A stretch of DNA of 64,000 bases from Microglena sp. YARC (lineage: Eukaryota > Chlorophyta > Chlorophyceae > Chlamydomonadales > Chlamydomonadaceae). Position 1 is the first letter of the stretch. Each line of letters begins with the position of its first letter. Shown one piece after another: positions 1 to 11,600 of the stretch. Location: the NCBI GenBank assembly GCA_022414725.1, contig CM039462.1, positions 128,047,314 to 128,111,313 on the forward strand, given 5' to 3'. The position numbers and the translations under genes are program-made. A model generated the notes under the pieces. It made no database searches. It had not been told where the DNA came from and saw only the letters and a list, made by a program, of their open reading frames with translations.

Positions 1-1190
1 TTTTGTATCGGTATTCCGCTAGAGGGTTTCTCTGTCTGGGGTGCTGATCCAGGCTGGTTCCGCTCGTTCGTGTGTTGTACCCACGCAGGTATTTTCCACC
101 TGGAAGGTAGGGAAGAACACAATCAAGGCCTTCAAGATTCATCATAGTATTCATGTATCAAGATGCGATCCAGCAGGCTTCAATTGCTAACAAGATGATG
201 GCCACTAGAGTTCAGGTTTCTGTGAGTGCCTGTACCTCTGAGGAAGCAGCAGGCTAGAAGACACACCACTCCTCTCTGATCTGTCCCTACTGAATACGTA
301 TGACTTCCCACGAATCCGCAGAATACTCTTTAGGGCATGATTGTATATTCCCAGACTCCCCAAGATTCAAAACCTCCACCCACCGTTCTACCAGCACCTT
401 CTTCAACCTTATGTCAAACGGGGACTGAATCCCGCCCTGAATAGAGGGTATATCATCAATTCAACCCACAGCAATCTACCACTTTTGCTATCTCTCTTCC
501 ACAATAAGCTGCATCTCTTCAACTGGTCGCTTAGTGAAGCAAGTATACCCCTGGCATCCATCTCCTGATAGGCTGCAAATGGGCAGCTGCAGCTTACAGG
601 GCCAGGAAGCCACTTCAACAGCCAAGCACCTCCCATTCCCGAGACAGGACTTATCTCCTAAAGAAGATGATCATGCTGGAAACTGTGGTGGGAATAGGGC
701 CAAGGCTCCAGAGGACTTTGCACCAGTGAAGACACTGAACCTGGCTTTCCAAGGCCAGGCTGATTCAGATGATAAGCTGACACGGGATCAAAGTCACCTC
801 CCAAGAACAGATCAGGAGATCGACAAGACTCTGACTACAAGAAAGACCCCAAGCAAATACCAGTGACAGGAACCAACGCCTCATAAGATACCCAAGCAGG
901 GGCACGCCATCGCCCACGTTGCTGATGTTGATCAGTCCACCTCACCTCCAACTTCTGACAAGTGAGGGTGAAAGAACACATACTTTCCTGTCCCTGGCCC
1001 TGGATAAGACAACCTCCAGTCCCCATGAGATTTGCCTACAACCATACAGAGGCAAGTCTGTTTCATATGCCTTTGCCACTGAACCCTGGCTAATACAGCA
1101 TTTTTGGACAAATAAGTGCTGATGATGAGATGCACTATAGAAGATGATGGGAGAAGTTTCCAGGCAGCGCTTGCGCCCCAAAGTGGGATG
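1..1190. other. Left end, no gene recognised
   Basis: Only short open frames are present. The longest, 534-866 on the plus strand (110 codons), matches no family I recognise and has no visible partner elsewhere in the window. No tandem repeat is evident. It is not obviously related to the 22-24 kb intergenic DNA, although the sequence just to the right is related to 24.3 kb onward. Confidence 0.4.
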
Positions 1191-1194
1191 CGAA

Positions 1195-2440
1195 AAAATC
1201 GTCATGTAGGAAACCCTGGTACAGATGCGATTGGTTGGAAGTTGGATTGCTGGAAGACAGGAAGCTGCCCAGAAGCTGGTACTTGTACCCCAAACAGTAA
1301 ACACCGTGGCTATTTTATACCAGCGCTTAGGCGGGCCAGTGTCTGAGCCCATAGAAATCAGTAGGGCAGCTGTCTAAGAAGGCTGTGTTACATAAGTATG
1401 CCCAAAACAGAAACCGTGGCTATTTTTACAAGTGACCCTTTAGGACAGGGCCAGTGTTGACCAAAAGAATCAGTAAGGGGAGCTGTCTAGAAGTTGGTAC
1501 AAGTAGCCCAAAACAGAAACCGTGGCTATTTTTACCAGTTGCCGATAGGCAGGCCCAGTGTTGATCCAAAGAATAACGTAAGGGTCATAGTGCTGTCTTA
1601 GAAGCTGGACATGTAGCCCAGGACAGAAACCGTGGCTTATTGTTTATGTTACACGGTTTTGGCCTTAGTTATGACAGCGCGATGGCGTGTGCTTATTATT
1701 ATATTTCTGCGTACATATGTCTTATCTTGTAGAATTGATCAGTGCTGCGTATAAAGCTCGATCCCACCACTTTGCATCCTGCGTTGCTGCTTTGGACGCG
1801 TCTTTGTGTCTTGTATCTTGGTCGGTGGACACGGCGGCCTCAGACCATATCGTTCTACCACCCACAGAAACAGGCTCACAACTGAAACGCCTCATGTCTG
1901 AGTGTTTTTCTCATCAGAATCTTGGACCGAGTAATCTCTGGATGGTTTAATGCTGGGCGGCATATTTTCTTCCACTGCATCTATGGGCAACGGGTGGGGC
2001 TCCAACCCATCTCACAACCACAACAGCTCCACGGAGCCATAGGACAGACTTTCAGCTACAATGCAAACCCAAGACCTCTGCGGACAGCGTTCAGCTGTCA
2101 CGAGTCCTTAAGAATATCTGCTATGCAGCTCGATGGTCATACAGGAGAGCACCCATGATCGGTCTTGCAGAGCCACCACGCATGTCTACATGTCTCCTCT
2201 TAAATGATAAAGAGTTGTTCTCTTTCTGATTGTACTACCATCAGCTGTTCGTCACGCACCCTAAGAACTCCTTCCGCTCTAGGACCCCCCTACACTCAGC
2301 AGTATCTTTGTTCTCCAGGTTCTTTGTCGCGCGATAGCCCTCGATTGTGTGGAGGCAGATCTCTAAGGTCTTAGCTAGTGTTATATCAGGTCCGGTGGAC
2401 TTCTTACAGGAGCTTTCGTTTGTCTCGCGCCAGCCACAAG
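1195..2440 (-). repeat. Insertion-rich counterpart of 24.29-25.46 kb (DNA downstream of UBA1)
   Basis: Several stretches align by eye with the right-hand copy. 1209-1290 (ccctggtacagatgcgattg) corresponds to 24295-24360. 1300-1650 holds repeated aaccgtggctatttttac and ggccagtgttgac motifs as at 24488-24540. 1980-2155 (gggtggggctccaaccc onward) corresponds to 24660-24830. The left version carries many extra single bases. It is either an unpolished contig end or a decayed duplicate. Confidence 0.6.
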
Positions 2441-2770
2441 CCGAGCTCATTATCGGGAACTTGTTATGGACCAACAACGGGGTTGCCACTCCAGATCCCT
2501 CGCCGATCGAAATTCTCGTCTTCTTCGCAGACACCACCGATTGTTTCACTGTCGGAAATGCTTGGCGGTAGGCAGGGATTTTTCCATCTTTCGCTAACCG
2601 TGTCCCCACGAGGCTGCTCGATGGTCGTGCTTAAGACGCTCCTTGTAACTGTTGCATGCGGGAAGCATGGTGATGTCATTGCTTTGACATAGGCTCTCTG
2701 GCGCAGCTGATGGAGTACGGCAAGTCAGTTTATCGTTCCTGAGAACAGATGAAATAGTCGAACACCTTGA
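2440..2770 (-). pseudogene. UBA1 exon 12 copy, many indels
   Basis: This is a broken copy of the last UBA1 exon, which encodes the C-terminal ubiquitin-fold domain that recruits E2 enzymes. The plus strand shows the landmarks of the intact exon at 25467-25703 in the same order: cttcgcagacacc, gcttggcggtaggcaggga, ccccacgaggctgctc and gctgatggagta. Numerous single-base insertions separate them and no frame stays open. The differences are mostly insertions, which favours raw long-read error over mutational decay. Confidence 0.75.
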
Positions 2771-2959
2771 GGCGAGTGGGTTGGGGCGTGCGTATGATGA
2801 GTAGGAGTTGGTTTCGGTTTTATGAGTTTGTGTGGCGATGGCGATGATGGAGCCAGGAGGGTATTGTAGGCAGTGTTTGGCATAGGTGGCAACTGGGCAG
2901 GTCTATCCTCCAGTTTGTGGCAGTGGCGGTTCTCTTATTTTTGGCGCTCTTTTCGTGAG

Positions 2960-3070
2960 CTTGGAGTGGAACATGGAAGAGCCAACACACCAGGCTTTGT
3001 CCAGCGGCTGGTTGTTATGGATGTGGGCAGTTCAGCCCCAACCTTTTTGAGAAATAGGTTTGTGTTAGGT
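2960..3070 (-). pseudogene. Partial copy of UBA1 exon 12 5' part, indel-rich
   Basis: It corresponds to the partial exon-12 copy at 25814-25895. Shared landmarks are gaacatgga, cagcggctgg, gggcagt and ttttgagaaataggtttgtg, in the same order and at similar distance from the exon-12 copy. It lies in the intron between exons 12 and 11 of the left counterpart. Confidence 0.55.
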
Positions 3071-3259
3071 GGATAGGTTATGTGGGGAGGGCTGTATGCC
3101 TGCGTGCAGGGTGTGGGTGGTGGGTCTCGTGGGGTTTGGATTGCTGTTTGGTATGGAGGTTGCGATTACACCGTTGGCCAGATGGGGGGTGGTGGGCAGT
3201 GGAGTGTGGTTCTTCCTCTAGTACACATGCTGGCGTGTAGATTCTGAGTTAAGTGTTGA

Positions 3260-4200
3260 TTATATTATAGGTGAGGGTTCGGACTTATTTATATGGTTTA
3301 TGGTTAACAGTCTGGTGCTCCTGATGTTGTGGTTACACAGCACGATGTGCTGGGAAGGAGTGGATGGTACCGACTGTGTGTATGGTGTGGACAATGATGG
3401 TGGTACGGGATTTTGCGAATTGTTGTTGTTTCTGGTTTATTACTGGTGAGTATGGACATGATGTGGTATGTAAGGGTTTATGGTATCGGTCATCCGTACG
3501 GCTTGTGGTTACTTGGGCATCAATGTTGGTTTTGGTGTACTTGGGTAACAGTTCGCTTTTTTATTGATTGTTTTGGTGTATGGATATGTGGTTACAGTCA
3601 GTGTCGGGTATGTCGTGTTGATTTGTGTATTGGGATACGGTCCGCTTGTCTTTTGCGGTACGCGATACAGTTGCGGTGGTATTGTTGTGGTATGGTAGCT
3701 ACTAGTTGTACGTTCGTTCTGTGTTGGTATTGGTAACGTTACAGTGTGGATGGGTTGCTTTGTTGTTTTGTTGTGGCGTGGTACGGAGCATTGTGTGGTT
3801 TTTGTGGTCTGCACGGTTTCTGCTATTGATACGTTATCACTGTGATATGGCGTGCGACAGTAACAAAGTGGTGGCTGGTCGTTCATGGGTGGCACGGTCC
3901 GTGCTGGAAGTGTGATGATACGTACAGTGTGATATGTTGTAGTACATGTGGTGTGGTATGGATTGGTCAGTTGTAGGGTACTTTTACAGCCATATGGTAT
4001 GGTGTGGTATGATGGCAGTTTACAGTTTGGTATGGTGGATGTGGTAATGGTACGGGGTCCGTGTTGATACCGTTACAGTGATGGGATGGTGGTGCTGCTA
4101 CAATGTGGGTGTGCGTATATGGACGTATTGGTACGGTATCGGTACAAGTGGTGTGTTGATGGACGTATGGGTACGGTATGGTACAATGTGGTGTGGTACA
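3260..4200. repeat. Degenerate GGTATGGT/GTACAATGTGGT array
   Basis: Imperfect tandem units rich in tgtggtatgg and ggtacaatgtgg fill the intron between the left copies of exons 12 and 11. The same array in the right copy is split into 26.00-26.74 and 28.77-29.19 kb by a 2-kb insert. Here it is continuous but noisier. Confidence 0.8.
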
Positions 4201-4209
4201 GTTAGTTTT

Positions 4210-4562
4210 ATATCTTAGGGTGCTCAGCCTCGTTCTGCACACCAGTGATGGTTCACCACTCCCAAATCCTAGCGACTCCCGTCACTCTACACTAGCGTCC
4301 ATGTCATGTCTATCTTGGTGCTTGGTTCCACACCTGGGTTGCGATGGCGGAGTCTCACACAATTGCTTAGAGGGGAAGGGCTAGGTTGGCAAACGTTGTT
4401 ACGGTCAATCCTCCACCTTCTTGTTCTGTAAAGAGGCTTGTACAGCTTCCAGGCCACACCTGCCAGTGGCCAGCCGCGGTGGCGTGTTGCAAAATGGCGG
4501 GATATGATTCGACGGCAATTCAGCTTTGGCCTTCAGCTTGTCCACCTCTCCCTACCCTGAGG
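4210..4562 (-). pseudogene. UBA1 exon 11 copy, many single-base insertions
   Basis: This is colinear with intact exon 11 at 29377-29655 over its whole length. Shared plus-strand landmarks are ggaagggctaggttggcaaac, ctccaccttcttgttctgta and cttcagcttgtccacctc. At least a dozen one-base insertions break the frame. The encoded segment is the end of the active adenylation domain. Two tandem partial units of the right copy (29197-29303 and 29377-29655) are represented here by one. Confidence 0.8.
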
Positions 4563-4751
4563 TTGTGTGGTGGTGAGAGTAGGGGTTGTTGAAGTACCAA
4601 AGTAGAAAACTAGAAGGGGGGACCAATGAATCGTGGGGCGTTTTGGGGCACGAGGGCATGGTGTAGAACCTATTGGTAAGAGGTGTGGGGTACGTACAGC
4701 TCTACGCACACCAGGGCCAGTAGCGCAGCAGCAGCGCGGTGGTAGTTTGCA

Positions 4752-5412
4752 ATGGCCGAGATGGTTCTGCTGGCAATCAGCTTTGCCTTGAGCTTGGTCC
4801 AACCTCTCCCACCTGATTACAGGGGTAAGGGTCAGTACTAAAAAGAAAAAAAGCGTGGGTCATGGGCGTGGACATAGGCAGGGTTTTGGTGTAGGTGCTG
4901 CGGTAGTGTGATGGTGTTGGATAGTGGATGCAGGGGCTGCAGTGGCGGCTCTGCAGTGGCGGGGATGAATTCTGCCAGCAATCGGCTTCACTTGAGCTTG
5001 TCCACACTTTCCTAACTGGGGTTTGTGGTTGTGGTGAGACAGGGGTCGTGACAGCAGGTCCGCACCAGTGGAAAACAAAGCCATGGGCATGGGGGGGGGG
5101 TCAAAAGGTCCAGTGGCCTGCTTGGAGAGGATTATTCAAGTATGGCATCAAATAAATAATAAAAAACTGTTGTTATGATTTCTGCCGACGGTCAGCTTCG
5201 AGCCTTCAGCTTGTCCACCTCAGATGGGTGCGGTAAACCGGTCTTCGGCGGCGGCGGCTGGGGGGGGGAGGGGGGGAGGGGTCAAAAGGTCCACTGATAG
5301 GCCTGCCTTAGAGAGGATGATTTAAAGTATGGCATCAATAAATCATTTCAAAAAATTAGCTTTTATGATTCTGCTGACAGTCAGCTTCGCCTTCAGCTTG
5401 TCCACCTCAGGT
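4752..5412 (-). repeat. Tandem truncated copies of UBA1 exon 11 5' end
   Basis: Four copies of the exon-11 start (VDKLKAKL-A type coding on the minus strand) lie at about 4752-4815, 4964-5020, 5176-5222 and 5367-5412, separated by G-rich or low-complexity spacers. They sit on the acceptor side of the intron upstream of exon 11. The right copy has three such units at 29.75-30.21 kb. Confidence 0.7.
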
Positions 5413-5480
5413 GGGTGAGGTAAACAAACTAGAGGCGAAGCTGATTGCCGGCAGAATTATTCCTGCCATTGCAACGGTCC
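5409..5480 (+). pseudogene. Inverted copy of UBA1 exon 11 5' end
   Basis: On the plus strand, 5409 onward reads GTGGGTGAGG and encodes [20 protein letters not shown], the exon-11 start, in the orientation opposite to the rest of the gene. It abuts head-to-head with the minus-strand copy ending at 5412, which makes a palindromic junction. It could be a real inversion or a long-read hairpin artefact. Confidence 0.75.
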
Positions 5481-5562
5481 CTAAGATTCAAGCAGCCTCT
5501 TTCTCCCCTTCCAACAGAGGGATTGGTCTGTAAGAAGTCTTGAGTAAGAAGAGGAAGTAGGA

Positions 5563-5705
5563 GACATGGGCATGGGGCAGGGGGAAATAGAGACATGGCA
5601 GGGGGCAGGGGGAAGTAGAGACATGGGCAGGGGGCACGGGGGAAGTAGAGACATGGCGCAGGGGGCAGTAGAGACATGGGTATGGGGGCAGGGGGATTAG
5701 AAAGC
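5563..5705. repeat. ~33-bp minisatellite (agagacatggcagggggcag)
   Basis: About five imperfect units of gtagagacatgg plus a G-rich stretch lie in the intron between the left copies of exons 11 and 10. Confidence 0.8.
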
Positions 5706-5837
5706 AGGGGGATGGGGCATGAAGAGATAGGGGGGCAGAGACAGAGGCAACAAGAAAGGACAAACAGGCTGGCAGGTGAATGGGGCATGCAGACAGATAC
5801 AACACCTCAGTCAGTCAGTCGGACACAAGCACCGACT

Positions 5838-6255
5838 CACACAGTGTGTACCTCGAAGTTACCAGCTTGCATGTTGGTCAGGTCTGCAATGAAGTCCATG
5901 TGGGGGGCAGATAGAAAAACCATGGGGATAGATAGATAGACGAACAGACAGGCTGACGGTCAGAGGAGACAACAGACAGACACAAGCACCGACACACAGC
6001 GAGTTTTCCTCGAAGTGCCAGCACACATTTGTTGGTCAAGTCCGCAATGAAGTCCATTGTTGTGGGGGGGGTGGGGGTGGGGGGCAAGATGGAAAGGACA
6101 CTGGGATACATAGATTGACTGGACCAACCGCCGAGCCGTACAGACAGACTAAGCAGCAGCCAGGCAGGACAACAAGCACGCCGTCACATCACAGAGCATA
6201 CCTTTGTGGCTATAGCACGTTGGCCAGGCCCTAAATGTAAGTCCATGAGGGGGGG
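5838..6255 (-). repeat. Three truncated copies of UBA1 exon 10 3' end
   Basis: Copies lie at about 5838-5905, 5998-6058 and 6196-6255. On the minus strand each begins near HMDFIA and runs through the RNY-type end of exon 10 towards the donor. They are separated by cagacagac-rich spacers. The third is the most diverged. Confidence 0.7.
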
Positions 6256-6279
6256 CAGATGGAAAGACAATGGAGATAG

Positions 6280-7376
6280 ACTCCCGCAAGCCCCTGGAGG
6301 TAGTGGAAGATTGTGGATGGACCATGGCTGTTTTACTCCATGGGCCATTCCCACAAGCTTGACGACCTCCAGGGCCTCGTGGGAAGCTTGTGTCAGCCTG
6401 TCTGTCTGCCCGCCTGGTCTGCCCTGCCAGAATCTACGTGCTTGTTGCCTGTCTGTCTGCACGTCAGCCTGTTCACAAGCTTCCCATCGAGCCCCTAGAC
6501 GGGAACCATTCCCACAAGGCCTGACCACCTCCAGGGGCTTGTGGGAATCTTGTGTCTGCCTGCCTGTCTGCCTGCCTTAAACCCCGTGCTTGTGTCTGTC
6601 TGTCTGTCTGTCTGTCTGCATGCCACAAGCTTCCCACGAGGCCCTGGAGGTATTCAAGCTTGTGGGATGGACCATGGGGTGGACAGCCCATGTCTGTCCA
6701 CTGGATGGTCCATCTCACAAGCTTGACTACCTCGAGGATCTCGTGGGAAGCTTGTGACTGCCTGTCTGTCTGCCTGCTAGAAGTTTTGTGCTTGTGTGTC
6801 TGTCTGTGTGTCTGTCTGCCCGTCAGCCTGCCACAAGCTTGCCACGAGCCCCTGGAGGTAGTGAAGCTTGTGGGATGGACCATGGGGTGGACAGACATGG
6901 GCTATTTAAGCCATGGGCCATCCCACAAGCTTGACAACCTCATGGATCTCGTGGGAAGCTTGTGTCTGCCTGTCTGTCTGCATGCCTGCTAGAAATTTCG
7001 TGCTTGTGTCTGTCCTGTCTTGCCTGCCCGCCAGCCTGCCACAAATCTTTCCCACGAGCCCCTAGTGAGGTAGTGAAGCTCGTGGGATTGGACCATGGGG
7101 TGAAACAGCCCATGTAACTGTTTTGACTCCATGGGCCATCCCACAAGCTTGATAACCTCCAGGGGCTCGTGGGAAGCTTGTGTCTGCATGCCTGTCTGTC
7201 TGCATGCCTGTCTTCTTGCCAGAAGCTCCGAACTTGTGTCTGCCTGCCACAAGCTTCCCACTAGACCCTAGGGGTAGTAAAGCTTGTGGGATGGACCGTA
7301 GGGTGGACAGACATGGGCTGTTAACCTCATGGGCCATCCCACAAGCATGACTACCTCCAGGGCTAGCGGCAAAAGT
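6280..7376. repeat. Six tandem long-hairpin (palindromic) repeats
   Basis: Units at about 6283-6393, 6478-6556, 6623-6757, 6830-6965, 7038-7181 and 7248-7376 recur every ~200 bp. Each has arms of about 45-58 bp, cacgagcccctggaggtagt against actacctccaggggctcgtg, around a ~25-nt loop. The spacers are ctgtctgtctgcc-rich. Two more units occur in the right copy at 30689-30805 and 31340-31465. A transcript of either strand would fold into stable hairpins. Confidence 0.85.
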
Positions 7377-7730
7377 TTGTGGCAGGAAGGACGGGCTGAC
7401 GGGCAGGCAGACAGACACAAGCACAGGCTGACGGGCAGGGCAAGATATACAGGCGTACTGGCAGACAGACAGACACAAGCTCAGGCTGCCGGGCAGGCAG
7501 GCAGACATACAAAAAGCACAGGCTGACGGAAGGCGGGCAAGAACAGACCACAAACACAGGCTGACGGGCAGGCAGACGGACAGAGAGACACAAGCACAGG
7601 CAGGCAGGCAGACATACAGGCTTACTGGCACACAGATATACACAAGCGCAAAATGACAGGCAGGCAGGCAGGCAGACATACACAAGCACAGGCTGACGGG
7701 CAGGCAGGCAGACAGACACAAGCACCAACA
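7377..7730. repeat. GACGGGCAGGCAGACAGACA minisatellite
   Basis: Imperfect units of caggctgacgggcaggcag plus acagacacaagcacagg fill this stretch of intron 10. The spacers between the hairpins to the left read as the reverse complement (ctgtctgtctgcc), so orientation flips at the hairpin block. Confidence 0.85.
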
Positions 7731-8236
7731 CACACAGTGTGTCCATTGAGGTTGCGGGCACGCATGTTGGCCAGGCCCCCAATGAAGTCCATGTGGGGTG
7801 GGCATTTGGAAAGACCATGGGGGATAGATAGACTGACAGACAGGCTGACGGGCAGATAGACAGACAGACACATGCACCAACAACAACAGGTGTGTCCATT
7901 GAGGTTGCGGGCACGCATGTTGGCCAGGCCCTAAATGAAGTCCATGTGGGGTGGGCATTTGGAAAGAGTATGAGGATAGATAGACAGACAGACAGGCTGG
8001 CAGACAGAAACAAGCACCGACACACACAGTGCGTACATCGTGGTTGCGAGCATGCATGTTGCAAGGCCCTAAATGAACTCCATGTGGGGGGGGGGGGGCT
8101 TTTTGGAAAGGACCATGAGGACAAATAGACAGAAAGACAGGCTGACGGGGCAGGACAGACAGGACACACACAGTGCGTACATCGTAGTTGCGAGCACGCA
8201 TGTTGCAAGGCTGGCTATGAGGTCCATGTGAGGGGC
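7731..8236 (-). repeat. Four truncated copies of UBA1 exon 10 3' end
   Basis: Copies lie at about 7735-7795, 7888-7945, 8030-8090 and 8176-8236. Each encodes an HMDFIAGLANMRARN-type segment and ends at the donor-like GATGTACGCAC or its variants. Spacers are (cagacagg)n and gggggg tracts. All lie on the donor side of intron 10, directly downstream of full-length exon 10. Confidence 0.8.
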
Positions 8237-8330
8237 AAACGGAAATACTTGAGGGTGGATAGATATGACAGACTGACCAACAGACAGATACACTAAGAGG
8301 CAGAAAGGAACAAACACACGCAGTACGTAC

Positions 8331-8684
8331 ATCGTAGTTGCGAGGCACGCATGTTTGGCCAGCCGGCAATGGAAGTTCCATGTGGAAGTGTTAGCGTCGT
8401 CGTCCTTCTCGAATTTCGATGGGCGTCAGCTTGAAGCTAGCAGGGAGTGCTGCCTTGGCAGCCACCATCTTCGCCATCAGTCCGTCGATAACCGCCTCGT
8501 CGTCCTCTGTCAATGAGGAGTAGTTCTTGGAAGCCTTGGGGTCTGTCTCAATCTTGACACCCTTGCGGGGCTCGAAGACAGGTACTTTCACCTTCTCTGC
8601 GCACACGGCGGCCACCTTGAGGGCGTCGTCGGCATAGGCGGGGCGGGGGATGCCGTAGACGTCCGCCTTCAAGATGGCCCCAGA
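8331..8684 (-). CDS. UBA1: UBA1 exon 10, frameshifted near its 3' end
   Basis: The acceptor cccccag|TCTGGGGCC leads into [20 protein letters not shown] through KLTPIEI. Single-base insertions (GAAATTCGAG where GAATTCGAG is expected, and several in the last 70 nt) then interrupt an EKDDDAN, MDFIAGLANMRARNYD reading. Donor GAT|GTACGT. It joins the second catalytic-cysteine domain to the end of the adenylation domain. Indel density rises from here leftwards. Confidence 0.88.
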
Positions 8685-11600
8685 CTGGGGGAGAGGGGGA
8701 GAGGGGGAGAGGGGAGTGTGGGGGGTTAGGTCCTGTATTTGCTTTGGTCTTGCTTTAGTTTGGTTGTGCACTCGGCTAACACCCGAAGGGCGTTGCCAGC
8801 ATAGTTGGGACGGGGGATGCCGTAGACGTCCGCCTTCAGGATGGCACTAGACTGGGGGGGAGGGGGAAAGGGGAGTGTGGGGGGTTAGGTCCTGTCTTTG
8901 CTTTGGTCTTCCTTTAGTTTGGTTGTGCACACGGCAGCCACCTTCAAGGCGTCGCTGGCGTAGTCTGGACGGGGGATGACGTAGACTTCCGCCTTAAGGA
9001 TGGCGCCTGACTGGGGGAGAGGGGGAGACCGGAGGAGGGTATGCCATGTACTTGTTTTGGTTGTTGGTGTTTGTCTGTGTTTGGGTCAAACACTAGGGGG
9101 AGAGGCAAGCGCTCGGATGCCGACCAGAATGGAAGGTGGAGGTGAGCTGGACCCACCCACATTTACAATTGTACCAATCCCCATCATTCCATCCACCCAT
9201 ACCATCAACACTAACACCAGCCCCCCACCCCACCCCCACACCCCCCACACACATATTACAGTGTCCATGAGCTGGGCCCACCCACGGCACCCCCACGTCC
9301 ACCACCCCTGCACCCAACCCCACACACACCACCCACACGTAACCCCGCGTCCACCACACACGCAACCCAAACCCATGAAACACCACCCACACGCAACCCA
9401 ACATCCACCGCCCCCGCACCCAACCCTACAAACACCACCCAAACGCAACCCCTCGTCCACCACCCCTGCATCCAACCACACGAACACCAACCACGCGCAA
9501 CCCAGCATCCACCAACCCCACACCCAACCCCACAAACACCACCCACACCCACTCACCTGGACAAATGCAGCATGCGACAGGTCCTTAGGGTCAAACACCA
9601 GGGGGCGAGGGAAACGCTTGGGTGCCGACCAAAGGGGGCCGCCGGTGGAGGTAGTAAGCATCCTCAAGGGAAGGTGTAGGTGAGCTGAGCGATGCGGTTG
9701 TAGTGGTACTCTTGGAAGCGGTGGCGGGCCCAAGATATACAGTCCTCAAATGTGAGGCAACGGTCGCTCACCAACACATCCACTACCTGCGGGTTGGGTT
9801 GGGAGGGAGAGAGGGAGGGGGTGAAGGGTAGGGTTGAGAGCGGTTGGGTTTGAGTGGGTAAGGGTTGGGGTAGGGGTTGGGTAAGGTTGGGTAAGGTTGG
9901 GTAAGGTTGGGTAGGGTTGGGTTGAGAGGGAGGGGGTGGGCTGGGCTGGGCAGGGAAGAGTTGGGTTGTGTGGGATGGGGAGATAGGGAGGGGAGGGAGG
10001 ATGGGGAGAGAGGTGAGGGGTGAGCTGAGGTTGTATACGTACTCTTGGAAGCGGTGGCGGGCCCAGGATGTGAAGTCCTCTTATGTGAGGCAACGGTCGC
10101 TCACCAACACATCCACTACCTGCGGGTTTGGAGGGAGGGAGAGACGGAGGGAGAGAGGGAGGGGTTGGGTTTGGAGGGTTGGGCTGGCTGGAAGGGGGGG
10201 AGGGGTTGGGGTGGGTGGGGAGGGAGAGGCTGGGTTTGGTTGTTTGGGTTTGGGTAGGGGCAGCGTGAGGGTGGTGGGGTATGAAGTCTATGGACATGGT
10301 GTAGCATTTGCCCATCAACACATCCACTACATTACATTGTATTAGGCAGGCCAGTGTTGACCCATGGCCTGTTTCCAATTGGATTGTCATGTTTCCCCTT
10401 CGTGATGATATCTTCAAGGAAATAGGAAAAGTAAAAACCGGGTTTGCGTAAACCTTTTCGACCCTCTTCGTTGCGCAATCCAGACTACCCAAACCCAACC
10501 CATCCGAACCCAACCTTACCCAACCAGCTGAGCCAAAAGCAACCTAACGTACCTGAACCCAACCTACCCTATCTGAACCGAAACTATCAAAACCCAACCC
10601 ATCCAAACCCAACCTTACCCAACCAGCTGAGCCAAAAGCAATTTAACGTACCTGAACCCAACCTACCCTATCTGAACCCAAACTATCAAAACCCAACCCA
10701 TCCCAAACCCAACCTTTTACAAAACCCAACCAGCTGAGCCAAAAGCAACCTAACGTACCTGAACCCAACCTACCTATCTGAACCCAAAAACTATCGAAAC
10801 CCAACCCCATTCAAAACCCAACCTTACCCCAGGCCAGTGTTGACCCAAGGCTCCGCTTCCAACTAGATTTGTCACGTTTCCCCTTTAAATGATATCCAAC
10901 CCACCTGCTCCAGCTGTGCCTTGATGGCATTCGAGACCTTGACAGAGTCGATGAGAAACGTGATAGCCACAGCTGGTCCCTTGTCCTACAGCCCTGCCCC
11001 CCCCTCTCATGCCCCCCCCCACACACCACACTCAGTCGCCTCCACCTGCCCCCCCCCCCCCCCCCTCTCGTGCCCTCCTCTCAACCCACCTGCTCCAGCT
11101 GTGCCTTGGCAGCAGCGTCCTTGTTTGGCCATGATGGCGTTCCAAGAAGCTTGTTCAGAGTCCCATGAAGAAACGTGTTGGCCTCAGCTGGTCCCTTCTC
11201 CAACAGACCCTCAAACTCCGAGCGTGCCCAGGTCAAGCAGTGGTCGATGTTGTGTGGGAAGGAGTGGACGGTGCACATGGGGGACTGCTTCTCAGGAGGG
11301 TCACGACTGGCTCCATAGTTCTCTGTCAGGCCAGGAATCACCACCTGTGGGTGGGTTTTGAGTTGTTAGATGAGGTAGGGTGTGAATGGGATGGGTAGGA
11401 AGGCAGGTAGGTAGGTAGGTTGGAGGTGGATGAGGGGTAAGTGGGTTGGATTTTGTTTGAGGGTTTGTGGATAACGTCGATGGGCTGGTTGATGGCTTAA
11501 ATACGCGAGCAAACTAAGCAGCCTTGTGTGTTGCACTTGGGTCCCAACAAATTCAAAGTTCGAACTTACATATACATTTAAACATACCAACTAACCAAAC

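Noticed and set aside
1..1190. Possible foreign or contaminant sequence at the left end
   Set aside because: Its texture differs from the rest, but I can identify no specific source and composition alone is not evidence.
9000..9733. Large overlapping frames on both strands over 9.0-9.7 kb
   Set aside because: They arise from the cacccaca repeat of intron 9 plus a piece of UBA1 exon 9 in a shifted frame.
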